8,695 nucleotides of DNA from Limisphaerales bacterium (GTDB lineage: Bacteria; Verrucomicrobiota; Verrucomicrobiia; Limisphaerales; UBA8199), in NCBI GenBank assembly GCA_025356925.1, contig JANXQE010000240.1, positions 1 through 8,695 on the forward strand, read 5' to 3'. The stretch's first letter is position 1. Each line of letters opens with the position of its first letter. The notes beneath the pieces were generated by a model. It was not told where the DNA came from and did not search any database. It saw only the letters and a list, made by a program, of their open reading frames with translations. Both the position numbers and the translations under genes were made by a program. Below, one piece after another: positions 1 through 6,760 of the stretch.

Positions 1-522
1 CGGATCGTTACGGACCAGCACATGCAGAGCAGCGTGCCACATGTTTACGCCGCGGGCGATTGCACCGGCCTGCATGCGATCGTGCATATCGCCATTCAAC
101 AGGGGGAAGTTGCCGCCCACAACATCGCGCATCCGGACCGCAAGAAGCGAATCGACTACCGGCTGCTCAGCGAAATCATTTTCACCGAGCCTCAAGTCGC
201 GGTGGTTGGTCTTACGGAGAAGCGCGCACACGTGAAGAACATCAACTATTCGATGGCGAAATATCCGTTCAATGACCATGGGAAGTCGCTCATCATGGAC
301 GCCGGGGACGGTTTCGTGAAGCTCCTGGCGGATCCGCTCACCGGAGAGATCCTGGGTGGATGTTGCGTGGGGCCGGTTGGGGGCGAGCTGATTCATGAGA
401 TCATCGCCGCGATGTTCAAGCACATGACGGTGCACGAGTTGGCCGCCATGCCGCACTACCATCCCACGCTTGCAGAAATTTGGACGTATCCCGCGGAGGA
501 GTTGGCGGGGGGGATGGTTTGA
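1..522 (+). CDS. Dihydrolipoamide dehydrogenase-family flavoprotein, C-terminal part (5' end outside window)
   Basis: Frame 1 is open from the first base to the TGA at 520-522, giving 173 residues of the C-terminal part of a class I pyridine nucleotide-disulfide oxidoreductase. Seen: the late FAD-binding motif YAAGD (bases 46-60), then the dimerisation domain with the typical EP.VAVVGLTE stretch, and near the end HYHPTLAE. In that motif the His (460-462) and the Glu (475-477) match the His-Glu pair that forms the catalytic base of the partner subunit in this family. The redox-active CxxxxC motif lies in the N-terminal half and is not visible. Dihydrolipoyl dehydrogenase (E3 or glycine-cleavage L protein) is the best guess because of the HPT..E motif. 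Mercuric-reductase-like or other NAD(P)-dependent relatives cannot be excluded. Its stop lies 13 nt before the probable glcD start, so it probably shares that transcript. The family is cytoplasmic. Confidence 0.8.
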   Translation, partial: RIVTDQHMQSSVPHVYAAGDCTGLHAIVHIAIQQGEVAAHNIAHPDRKKRIDYRLLSEIIFTEPQVAVVGLTEKRAHVKNINYSMAKYPFNDHGKSLIMDAGDGFVKLLADPLTGEILGGCCVGPVGGELIHEIIAAMFKHMTVHELAAMPHYHPTLAEIWTYPAEELAGGMV

Positions 523-535
523 ACTGCGGAAACCC

Positions 536-1918
536 ATGCCCACTGCTGAGAATACGTTATTGGAATTGGCGCGCATCACTGGCGGGGAAAACCTGCTGAC
601 CAGCCAGGAAGATCTCATCCCGTACTCCTTCGACGGCACGGCTGCGCTGCAGCAAATGCCGGGGTGCGTCGTCTTTCCGAAAACCACGGAGCACGTGGCC
701 GCTATCTTGCGGTGGTCGAACCAAACGAAGACGCCCGTGGTGACGCGCGGCTCAGGCACAGGGCTGAGCGGCGGCAGCTTGCCGATAAAAGACTGTATTG
801 TTCTGTGTCTGGTCAAAATGGACCAAATCCTGGAACTCGATCGCGCGAATCTCACCTTGCTCTCAGAGGCAGGCGTGGTTACTCAATCGATTTCCGATGC
901 CGCCGGTGCCGCGGGGCTGTTCTATCCGCCCGACCCGGGTTCGATGAAGATTTCGACGATTGGCGGCAATGTCGCGGAAAACTCGGGCGGGCTGCGCGGG
1001 CTCAAATACGGCATTACCCGTAATTATGTTATGGGCCTGGAGGCCGTGCTGCCTGATGGAGAGATTCTATGGACGGGCAACAAATGCGTGAAGGATGTCG
1101 CGGGGTACTCACTGAAGGATCTCTTCATCGGTTCGGAGGGAACACTCGGGGTGATAACGAAGGTTCTACTCAGATTGCTTCCCAAGCCCGCGGCAAAAAC
1201 CACGATGGTGGCCACTTTTTCTCAGATGGAGCGGGCGGCTCAAACGGTGTCCGACATCATCGCGGCCAGGATCATCCCGTGCACGCTCGAATTTCTTGAT
1301 CGAACCACGATTCATTGCGTCGAAGATTTTGCCAAGGTCGGGCTGCCGTTGGATTGTGAAGCGCTACTGCTCATGGAAACCGATGGCCATCCGGCCGCGG
1401 TGGCTGATGAGGCGGCCCGCATGGAGCAAATCGCGAGGGCCAATGGCGCGGTCGAGGTCCGCGTCGCCAAGGACGAAGCCGAGGCCGCCGCGTTGGCCAC
1501 CGCTCGGCGGAGTGCGTTCTCTGCGCTGGCGCGGGTTGCGCCCACTACCATCCTCGAAGATGCCACAGTCCCACGGAGTGAGTTGGCCGGAATGATCCGG
1601 TTCGTAGCTGCCGTGGCGACCAAGTATCGATTACGCATTGGCACCTTCGGCCACATGGGTGATGGCAATTTGCACCCGACCTTCCTGACCGATGAGCGGA
1701 ATAAGGAAGAGATGCATCGCGTGGAGGAAGCCTTCAAAGAGATATTCGACGAAGCGATTCGCTTGGGCGGAACCATTACCGGCGAGCACGGAGTCGGCGT
1801 AGCCAAAAAGTCAATTTTACCGAAGTTCGCCGGGAACGCGCAGATGCGTGTGATGCGGGAATTGCGCCGCGCGCTGGATCCGAACGGGGTTTTGAACCCC
1901 GGGAAAATGTTCGACTGA
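536..1918 (+). CDS. glcD: Glycolate / D-2-hydroxyacid oxidase FAD-binding subunit (GlcD family)
   Basis: A 460-residue FAD-linked oxidase of the VAO/GlcD type, which oxidises a 2-hydroxyacid (glycolate, D-lactate or similar) to the 2-oxoacid and passes electrons to an iron-sulfur subunit. Seen: the FAD-binding PCMH domain with RGSGTGLSGG (residues 71-80) and the PPDPGS...GGNVAENSGG segment (131-152). The C-terminal FAD-oxidase domain has HMGDGNLHP (373-381) and GEHGVG (416-421), both hallmarks of this family. Length is slightly under E. coli GlcD (499 aa). I chose the ATG at 536: it leaves a 13-nt gap after the upstream stop and has GCGGA at 526-530. An in-frame ATG at 470 would overlap the upstream gene by 53 nt and add an Arg/Trp-rich tail that looks non-native. 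The iron-sulfur subunit follows directly. No GlcE-like second flavin subunit is present between them. The exact substrate cannot be read from the sequence. Confidence 0.9.
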   Translation: MPTAENTLLELARITGGENLLTSQEDLIPYSFDGTAALQQMPGCVVFPKTTEHVAAILRWSNQTKTPVVTRGSGTGLSGGSLPIKDCIVLCLVKMDQILELDRANLTLLSEAGVVTQSISDAAGAAGLFYPPDPGSMKISTIGGNVAENSGGLRGLKYGITRNYVMGLEAVLPDGEILWTGNKCVKDVAGYSLKDLFIGSEGTLGVITKVLLRLLPKPAAKTTMVATFSQMERAAQTVSDIIAARIIPCTLEFLDRTTIHCVEDFAKVGLPLDCEALLLMETDGHPAAVADEAARMEQIARANGAVEVRVAKDEAEAAALATARRSAFSALARVAPTTILEDATVPRSELAGMIRFVAAVATKYRLRIGTFGHMGDGNLHPTFLTDERNKEEMHRVEEAFKEIFDEAIRLGGTITGEHGVGVAKKSILPKFAGNAQMRVMRELRRALDPNGVLNPGKMFD

Positions 1919-1920
1919 TA

Positions 1921-2036
1921 TGAGCGACACCGTTGGCGGCTCAAACAGACCCTTCAGGCGGATTCGATTATGCCCTCGACGAAAGCTGGCGCGCGTTGCG
2001 GATCGCGTTCGATGAGGTCCTCCAGCTCGCATCTCA
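1921..2036 (+). other. Candidate displaced N-terminal coding segment of glcF (frame 1)
   Basis: Between the glcD stop and the first glcF cysteine motif, frame 1 carries a protein-like stretch including the pieces GGFDYALDES and RALRIAFDEVL, with mixed acidic and hydrophobic residues. The frame used by the rest of glcF reads Ser/Arg-rich here (for example RSMRSSSS). After about 2036 the picture reverses: frame 1 loses sense and frame 2 gives the DLDYSVVQQC lead-in to the iron-sulfur motif. A TTG at 1933 could start frame 1. An ATG at 1920, in the third frame and starting MSDT, directly follows the glcD stop. The simplest reading is one or two single-base indels, either in the assembly or real. 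The alternative is that glcF simply starts at 1970 or 2012 and this is chance. This rests on composition only. Confidence 0.35.
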
Positions 2037-3310
2037 AGGACCTGGATTACTCCGTGGTGCAGCAATGCATGCACTGTGGTTTATGCTTGCCCAGTTGCCC
2101 GACGTATGTGGCAACAAAAGTCGAGCGGCACAGCCCGCGCGGGCGCATCGCATTGATGCGGGCGATTGCCGATGAGCGGCTGGAGGTTAGCCGGACGTTT
2201 GGGGAAGAAATGTATTTTTGCTTGGGCTGCCTGGCCTGCATGACGGCCTGTCCGGCGGGGGTGAATTACGCGGAATTGTTCGAGCACGCCCGAGCTGAAG
2301 CCGAAGCCAGCGGTGTATTGCGTTCGCCGCGGCGCAACCTGATACGGGCGGTGGCCATCCACTGGTTGTTTTCGAACATGAACCGGCTGCAAACGGTGGG
2401 CCGATTACTGCGTTTGTACCAACAACTCGGTCTGCAAGATCTGGTCCGGCGCAGTGGGGTGCTAAAACTGCTGCCGAAGCGCCTGCGCGAACTGGAAGCG
2501 AGCACGCCCGAGATCCAGCGTTACTTCTCTTCGGAACTGATCCCGACAATTACGGCCCCGGCCGGCCAAAAACGTTACCGCGTGGCCATGCTGACCGGGT
2601 GCGCGCAGGACTTGATTTTCAGTGATGTTAACCGGGACACCGTCGAGGTGCTGGCACGAAACGGTTGCGAGGTCGTCACGCCTGCCGAGCAGCTTTGCTG
2701 CGGTTCGCTCCATGCCCACAACGGTGAGTGGAATTCGGCCCAGGAATTGGCGCGTAAACAGATCGATCGGTTTCCACCCGAACAGTTCGATGCGATCATC
2801 ACGAACGCCGGTGGCTGTGGTTCGCATCTCAAGCACTACCATAAACTGCTGGCGGACGATGCGGTTTACGCCGAGCGGGCGAAAATCTGGGATCAGAAGG
2901 TTAAAGACATCCACGAATGGCTGGATCAGATCGGCCTCGAGCCTCCAGGCAAGGGTGCCCCTGGCGGGGTGGTCACGTACCATGAGTCTTGTCACCTCGC
3001 CCACGGGCAGAAGATCACCGCCGAACCGAGGCGGCTCCTCCGGGCGATTCCCAACCTGCAATTGGTCGAGCTGCCTGAAAGCAATTGGTGTTGCGGCAGC
3101 GCCGGGATCTACAATCTCCTCCAGCCAGAGATGGCGAATGATTTGCTCCAACGCAAACTCCGGCACATCCGGTCCACCGGGGCAACGGTGGTGGCCACTG
3201 GCAATCCCGGGTGTCTGCTGCAATTAATTAATGGCGCTAAACAGGAAGGGCTTCCGCTTCGAATTGTGCACCCGATCACTTTGCTCGCCGAAGCGTATCG
3301 GCGATCATGA
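1970..3310 (+). CDS. glcF: Glycolate oxidase iron-sulfur subunit (GlcF family); N-terminus uncertain
   Basis: The electron-transfer partner of the FAD subunit. With the ATG at 1970 it has 446 residues. Seen: two ferredoxin-type 4Fe-4S motifs, CMHCGLCLPSCP (C33, C36, C39, C43) and CLGCLACMTACP (C84, C87, C90, C94). Two CCG domains follow: the first runs from LTGC through LCCGS to GGCGSH, the second from YHESCH through WCCGSAG to GNPGC. This is the standard GlcF/heterodisulfide-reductase-D-like layout, usually acting at the inner face of the membrane. The 1970 start has a GCGGA seven bases upstream. The ATG at 2012 is an alternative leaving a short N-terminus. Residues 1-20 are Ser/Arg-rich and look like an out-of-frame translation, whereas frame 1 over 1933-2030 reads more like protein, so a frameshift near 2025-2036 is possible. 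The C-terminus overlaps eda by four bases (ATGA), suggesting translational coupling. Confidence 0.9.
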   Translation: MPSTKAGARCGSRSMRSSSSHLKDLDYSVVQQCMHCGLCLPSCPTYVATKVERHSPRGRIALMRAIADERLEVSRTFGEEMYFCLGCLACMTACPAGVNYAELFEHARAEAEASGVLRSPRRNLIRAVAIHWLFSNMNRLQTVGRLLRLYQQLGLQDLVRRSGVLKLLPKRLRELEASTPEIQRYFSSELIPTITAPAGQKRYRVAMLTGCAQDLIFSDVNRDTVEVLARNGCEVVTPAEQLCCGSLHAHNGEWNSAQELARKQIDRFPPEQFDAIITNAGGCGSHLKHYHKLLADDAVYAERAKIWDQKVKDIHEWLDQIGLEPPGKGAPGGVVTYHESCHLAHGQKITAEPRRLLRAIPNLQLVELPESNWCCGSAGIYNLLQPEMANDLLQRKLRHIRSTGATVVATGNPGCLLQLINGAKQEGLPLRIVHPITLLAEAYRRS

Positions 3311-3966
3311 AAAGTCCATCCCGGTCCAGGTCAGAAGTGGTGTCGATGCTGGCCGATCCCGGCATCATTGCTGTGGTCCGGGCCCAAAGGCCTGACCAGG
3401 TCATTCCCATGTCGCAGGCGCTCATCGCGGGTGGTGTGGTCGCGATTGAAATCACCATGACCACGCCCAACGCGATAGACGCCATCCGGGAGGCTTGCGA
3501 ATTGACCGGCGACCGGGCGCTATTTGGGGTGGGAACCGTGCTGGATGTGGATACTTGCCGAGCCGCTCTCGCGGCGGGGGCGGAGTTTGTGGTGACACCA
3601 ATCTGCCGGACCGAGCTCATCGCCATCGCCCATGCCGCCGGCCGGCCGATTATGATCGGTGCGTACACTCCCACCGAAGCCCAGCTCGCGCACGAAGCGG
3701 GAGCTGATTTCATCAAGATCTTTCCCGCCGACACGCTCGGTCCGGGCTACATGAAGAACATTCGCGCTCCGTTGCCCCATCTGCGCATCGTGCCCACCGG
3801 CGGGGTGGACGTCCAGAACGTTGGTGACTTTCTTAAGGCCGGGTGCGTCGCGGTGGGCGTTGGCTCCTCGCTCGTTTCGGCCAAAATCTTGCGCGAGGCA
3901 GATTGGCCGGCCCTGACGCGAAAGGCGGCGGAGTTTGTCGAAGCGGCGAGGAACGCGAAGGCATAA
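3307..3966 (+). CDS. eda: KDPG / 4-hydroxy-2-oxoglutarate aldolase (Eda family)
   Basis: A 219-residue class I aldolase of the KDPG/KHG type, which makes pyruvate plus glyceraldehyde 3-phosphate (from KDPG) or glyoxylate (from 4-hydroxy-2-oxoglutarate). Seen: EITMTT with the general-base Glu48, GVGTVLD (74-80), FIKIFPAD with the Schiff-base Lys137, and the phosphate/carboxylate-binding PTGGVD (163-168) and GVGSSLV (184-190). Length matches the family (E. coli Eda 213 aa). One difference: where E. coli has Arg49 in EVTLR, this protein has Thr52, so substrate preference may differ. The start ATG overlaps the glcF stop as ATGA, so translation is probably coupled to glcF. Sitting beside a 2-hydroxyacid oxidase, a role in glyoxylate-linked catabolism is as plausible as the Entner-Doudoroff pathway. 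No 6-phosphogluconate dehydratase is in view. The enzyme is cytoplasmic. Confidence 0.9.
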   Translation: MKSPSRSRSEVVSMLADPGIIAVVRAQRPDQVIPMSQALIAGGVVAIEITMTTPNAIDAIREACELTGDRALFGVGTVLDVDTCRAALAAGAEFVVTPICRTELIAIAHAAGRPIMIGAYTPTEAQLAHEAGADFIKIFPADTLGPGYMKNIRAPLPHLRIVPTGGVDVQNVGDFLKAGCVAVGVGSSLVSAKILREADWPALTRKAAEFVEAARNAKA

Positions 3967-4045
3967 TCATGGCGCGCAGGCTTTCCAGCACAATGCCACG
4001 AGGAGCTGCCTCGCGAAAGTCAGATACAGAGCCGACTTTTTGTCC

Positions 4046-4129
4046 TGTCCCGCAGGGACATGCGAAAATAGCCCACCCATTTATGGGTGGGTTTCGGACG
4101 AGCCTAAACCCGCAAGTCCCGCCAGGGAC
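4046..4129 (-). repeat. Composite hairpin repeat, unit A (REP/BIME-like), minus orientation
   Basis: Read on the minus strand, this 84-nt unit has a 14-nt hairpin GTCCCTGGCGGGAC (4129-4116) and a 24-nt linker containing GGTTT and TCGTCC. A 20-nt palindrome CCCACCCATAAATGGGTGGG (4091-4072) follows, then an 11-nt linker CTATTTTCGCA and a 15-nt hairpin TGTCCCTGCGGGACA (4060-4046). The central palindrome has an 8-bp stem of CCCACCCA with TGGGTGGG. The order and sizes of the parts match unit B at 4196-4280, which lies in the opposite orientation. The architecture resembles extragenic palindromic (REP) elements; no RAYT-type transposase is in the window. Confidence 0.75.
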
Positions 4130-4142
4130 GAAAGAATCGACC

Positions 4143-4157
4143 CGGTTTTCCGAACCG
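4143..4157. repeat. Short hairpin in the centre of the inverted repeat pair
   Basis: CGGTTTTCCGAACCG forms a 5-bp stem (CGGTT with AACCG) with a 5-nt loop. It lies in the 66-nt spacer between units A and B. The string CCGAACCG also echoes CCGAACCGG at 4213-4221 inside unit B, so it may be a remnant of a third copy. Confidence 0.45.
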
Positions 4158-4195
4158 TCCAGCGCTCAGCCATTTGAGAACGTCTGGGATCTGCA

Positions 4196-4280
4196 GTCCC
4201 TAAAGGGACTGCCGAACCGGTTTGCATCGTTCCACCCACCTTTGAAACGGTGGGCTATTCTCATTCATCCCGACAGGATG
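4196..4280 (+). repeat. Composite hairpin repeat, unit B (REP/BIME-like), plus orientation
   Basis: On the plus strand this 85-nt unit has a hairpin core GTCCCTAAAGGGAC (4196-4209), extended to an 8-bp stem GCAGTCCC/GGGACTGC at 4193-4212. A 25-nt linker with GGTTT and TCGTTCC follows, then the 20-nt near-palindrome CCCACCTTTGAAACGGTGGG (4235-4254), the 11-nt linker CTATTCTCATT and a 15-nt hairpin CATCCCGACAGGATG (4266-4280). The last stem can extend to 4262-4283 with one bulged base. The near-palindrome would be perfect with one extra G after CCCACC, suggesting a small decay. Part order and lengths match unit A. Confidence 0.75.
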
Positions 4281-4333
4281 ATGCCGCTCAAATCCTGGTT
4301 GCATTGGCAAGAATGTCCGCGCGCCGGGATGCG

Positions 4334-6493
4334 TTAATGGGTCGTCAACTCTTTGAGGAGGAAGGTATAGGCCAGGGCGGACATGTAGGCCGCCTGTTTA
4401 TTATTGGCTGCTCCGCCGTGTCCTCCTTCGATGTTCTCGTAGTACAGGATGTCATGACCCTGCTCCTTCATCTTTGCGACCATTTTCCTGGCGTGACCCG
4501 GATGAACCCGATCGTCCCGGGTAGAGGTTGTGAACAGAACGCGCGGGTATTTTTTTTCCCTGACCACGTTTTGATAAGGCGAATACTTGCTGATATAGGC
4601 CCACTCCTCGGGCTTATCAGGGTTGCCATATTCATCCATCCAACTGGCTCCGGCGAGGAGCTTGTTGAACCGGCGCATATCCAAGAGGGGCACCTGGCAA
4701 ACCACGGCCTTAAATAAATCGGGCCGCTCGGTCAGCATCACGCCCATCAACAAACCGCCATTTGATCCGCCCTGGATCCCGAGATGCCCAGGGGAGGTCA
4801 CCTTCCGCTTGATCAAATCTTCCGCCACGGCGATGAAATCATCGTAGGCGCGCTGCCGGTTCTGTTTGCGTGCTGCCTCGTGCCATTTGGGGCCAAACTC
4901 CCCGCCACCGCGAATGTTGGCTAAAACGTAGACACCGCCCCGCTCTAACCAGGCCGAGCCGACTGAAGCGCTGTACCCCGGCAACATGGGGATTTCGAAC
5001 CCGCCATAGCCGTAGAGCAGGGTCGGGTTCTGACCTTCCAGCGACAAGCCCGTGCGACCAACCTGGAAGTAAGGCACCTTCGTCCCGTCCTTGGAGGTGG
5101 CCTCGTGTTGCGTGATTTTCAGCCCGGAGACATCGAAAAATGAGGGCAAGCTTTTCAGCTTCTCCCGCTGCGTCTGGCCAACGGTTCCCAGGTAAAGGCT
5201 TGAGGGAGTTAAGAAATCGGTGAGGGTGAGAAAATAATCATCCGATTCATCTTGGTCGATTCCGTTAATGCCCGCCGAGCCAAACTCCGGGGCTTCCAAA
5301 GTGAGCTGTTTCCATTGACCTTCCACACGGTGAAGCGCGTAGAGCTTGCTTCGCACATTCTCGAGCACGTTGAGCAGCAGAAAGTTCTTGGTATCGCTCA
5401 TCGATTCGAGACTGGTTCGCTCACCAGGGGTGAACAGACTCTCGAAGTGGTGCTCACCGCGGAAAAAGCCGTCGAAATCATTAGCCAGCAGTGACCCAGC
5501 CGGGTAGAGCTTGCCATCGATGCTCCAATCGGTGCGCAGGCGGAGCAGGAGTTGATCTTCGAAAGTGCTAACCATCGCGTCATCCGGTTTTTCGATTTTC
5601 ATCCATTGTTCGCCGCGGCGAATGAAATCCTGACTGGTGAAGAAGGTCGTGCCGCGAGTGATGAATTCATAAGTGTGGCCGTGATCATGCACCACCGAAG
5701 CATCGACGCTGACATCCTCCGGTTTGCCCTCGAACACGATCTTCGCCTCCTTCAGTGCCGTGCCGCGCGTCCACTCCTTGATGACGCGTGGATATCCTGA
5801 ATCGGTCAGCGTCCCGGGGCCAAAATCGGTACCGACATAGAGCGCGTCTCGGTTTCGCCAGGCCACCTGGGTTTTGGCTTCGGGCAAATGGAAACCACCC
5901 TCGACGAACTGCTTCGATTCCAGGTCAAATTCGCGCACCACCACCGCGTCAGCGCCGCCGTGAGATAGCAATAAGAGGCATCGATCATACGTTGGATAGA
6001 GCACATCGTAACCTTTCCAGACCCAATTCTCTTTCTCGGCGGAAGACAAATGGTCCAGATCCAGCACGATTTCCCAAGCCGGCTCGGGTTTCTTGAATTC
6101 CTGCAACGTGGTGCGGCGCCACAGGCCGCGCGGATTGCTCTGGTCGCGCCAGAAGTTGTAGTACCACCGACCGTGTTTTGCGACATAAGGGATTCGCTCC
6201 TTGGAATCCATGATCGAGAGTAGTTGTCGGCGAATTGGCTCGAACTCCGGCGCGGATTCCAGCTCGTTCGTGCTGAGGGCATTTTGCTGTCGCACCCAGG
6301 TTAGCGACTGCTCGGCGGTCACCTCCTCCAGCCACAGATACGGGTCAGCGTTTGTATCGCTGTTGGAAACCCTGGGAGGAGACAAGCTTGCCGATTCCTG
6401 GGTCTCAGCTCGAGCCAGGCCCAGGGCGAACCAGAGGAAGCAGAGCCCGATCGCGTGAACGATCCAGTTGCATTTGGCGATTGGCATTGTCAT
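4334..6493 (-). CDS. Secreted prolyl oligopeptidase (peptidase family S9A)
   Basis: A 719-residue serine peptidase that would cleave short peptides after proline, probably in the periplasm. Seen: a signal peptide (Lys7, hydrophobic segment about 9-26, probable cleavage after Ala-Arg-Ala at 29), then DPYLWLEEV (50-58), the usual opening of the mature S9A enzyme. A middle region follows that should form the beta-propeller, then the alpha/beta-hydrolase domain with YGGFEIP, ANIRGGGEFG, GGSNGGLL (nucleophile Ser577), TRDDRVHPGH (Asp660/661 region) and EGGHGG (His692). Ser-Asp-His order and spacing resemble porcine prolyl oligopeptidase. I chose the ATG at 6493 because it begins the signal peptide; the second ATG at 6487 works as well. 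The frame stays open upstream to 7162, but that part is antisense to another gene and lies before the signal peptide. No strong ribosome-binding site is seen. The gene stands alone, convergent with eda and divergent from the gene at 6761. Confidence 0.93.
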   Translation of the reverse strand: MTMPIAKCNWIVHAIGLCFLWFALGLARAETQESASLSPPRVSNSDTNADPYLWLEEVTAEQSLTWVRQQNALSTNELESAPEFEPIRRQLLSIMDSKERIPYVAKHGRWYYNFWRDQSNPRGLWRRTTLQEFKKPEPAWEIVLDLDHLSSAEKENWVWKGYDVLYPTYDRCLLLLSHGGADAVVVREFDLESKQFVEGGFHLPEAKTQVAWRNRDALYVGTDFGPGTLTDSGYPRVIKEWTRGTALKEAKIVFEGKPEDVSVDASVVHDHGHTYEFITRGTTFFTSQDFIRRGEQWMKIEKPDDAMVSTFEDQLLLRLRTDWSIDGKLYPAGSLLANDFDGFFRGEHHFESLFTPGERTSLESMSDTKNFLLLNVLENVRSKLYALHRVEGQWKQLTLEAPEFGSAGINGIDQDESDDYFLTLTDFLTPSSLYLGTVGQTQREKLKSLPSFFDVSGLKITQHEATSKDGTKVPYFQVGRTGLSLEGQNPTLLYGYGGFEIPMLPGYSASVGSAWLERGGVYVLANIRGGGEFGPKWHEAARKQNRQRAYDDFIAVAEDLIKRKVTSPGHLGIQGGSNGGLLMGVMLTERPDLFKAVVCQVPLLDMRRFNKLLAGASWMDEYGNPDKPEEWAYISKYSPYQNVVREKKYPRVLFTTSTRDDRVHPGHARKMVAKMKEQGHDILYYENIEGGHGGAANNKQAAYMSALAYTFLLKELTTH

Positions 6494-6760
6494 AGGCGCC
6501 AGTATCGCAGAATCGTGACCAAAGGGAAGAGAGCAACGGCGCGCGACACCACTTTTCCACGGCAGCGTGGACTCGGCCGACCGGACGGATTTTAGAAAAC
6601 CAGGGTGCGGATTATACCAGCCCAGGGCCGAGGTTCGGGGTCCCTCAACCAATCGCCATCCTCCGCGCCCGAGACGCGATTCGTCGCGCGTCACGTCCCC
6701 TCCCAAATCGGGGCTAATTTGTGGCTGGAATTTCGCAACCTGAGGCTCTAACCTTGGGCG
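6494..6760. other. Divergent intergenic spacer
   Basis: This 267-nt gap separates the start of the minus-strand oligopeptidase gene from the start of the plus-strand GNAT-like gene, so any promoters for both should lie here. I see no confident -35/-10 pair in either direction. A weak inverted repeat, GACGCG with CGCGTC, lies at about 6671-6691. No credible small gene or RNA is seen. Confidence 0.5.

Larger units (their letters stand above)
3967..4333. other. Intergenic region between convergent eda and prolyl oligopeptidase genes, rich in hairpins
   Basis: These 367 bases separate the stop of eda (plus) from the stop of the oligopeptidase gene (minus). Long frames run across the region, but their translation is Pro/Ser/Arg-rich and is built from the palindromes, so I do not call a gene. 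At least seven short inverted repeats lie between 4046 and 4283, six of them organised as two inverted composite units described separately. None is followed by a clear T-run on either strand, so a canonical intrinsic terminator for eda or the oligopeptidase gene is not obvious. The hairpins could still end transcripts or protect 3' ends. Confidence 0.7.

Noticed and set aside
2462..3223. A 253-codon minus-strand frame inside glcF
   Set aside because: It is a shadow of the cysteine-motif-rich glcF coding strand in a GC-rich genome, with no independent support.
4046..4091. Intrinsic terminator for eda
   Set aside because: The hairpins are strong, but the strand downstream of each has at most three T residues, so they do not fit the classic stem plus T-run.
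4046..4283. CRISPR array
   Set aside because: The repeated parts are palindromes of varied sequence in inverted orientation, not identical direct repeats with regular unique spacers, and no cas gene is present.
3843..4337. A 164-codon plus-strand open frame across the end of eda and the intergenic repeats
   Set aside because: It overlaps eda out of frame and then reads through the palindromic repeats, giving a Pro/Ser/Arg-rich product with no recognisable domain. It is an artefact of the repeats.
4250..4717. A 155-codon plus-strand frame antisense to the end of the oligopeptidase gene
   Set aside because: It is complementary to the catalytic Asp/His region of a well-supported gene and shows no domain of its own.
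6628..6655. A tRNA T-arm-like string (GAGGTTCGGGGTCCCTC followed by AACCA)
   Set aside because: No matching acceptor, D or anticodon arms could be found around it, so it is not a tRNA gene or a convincing fragment.
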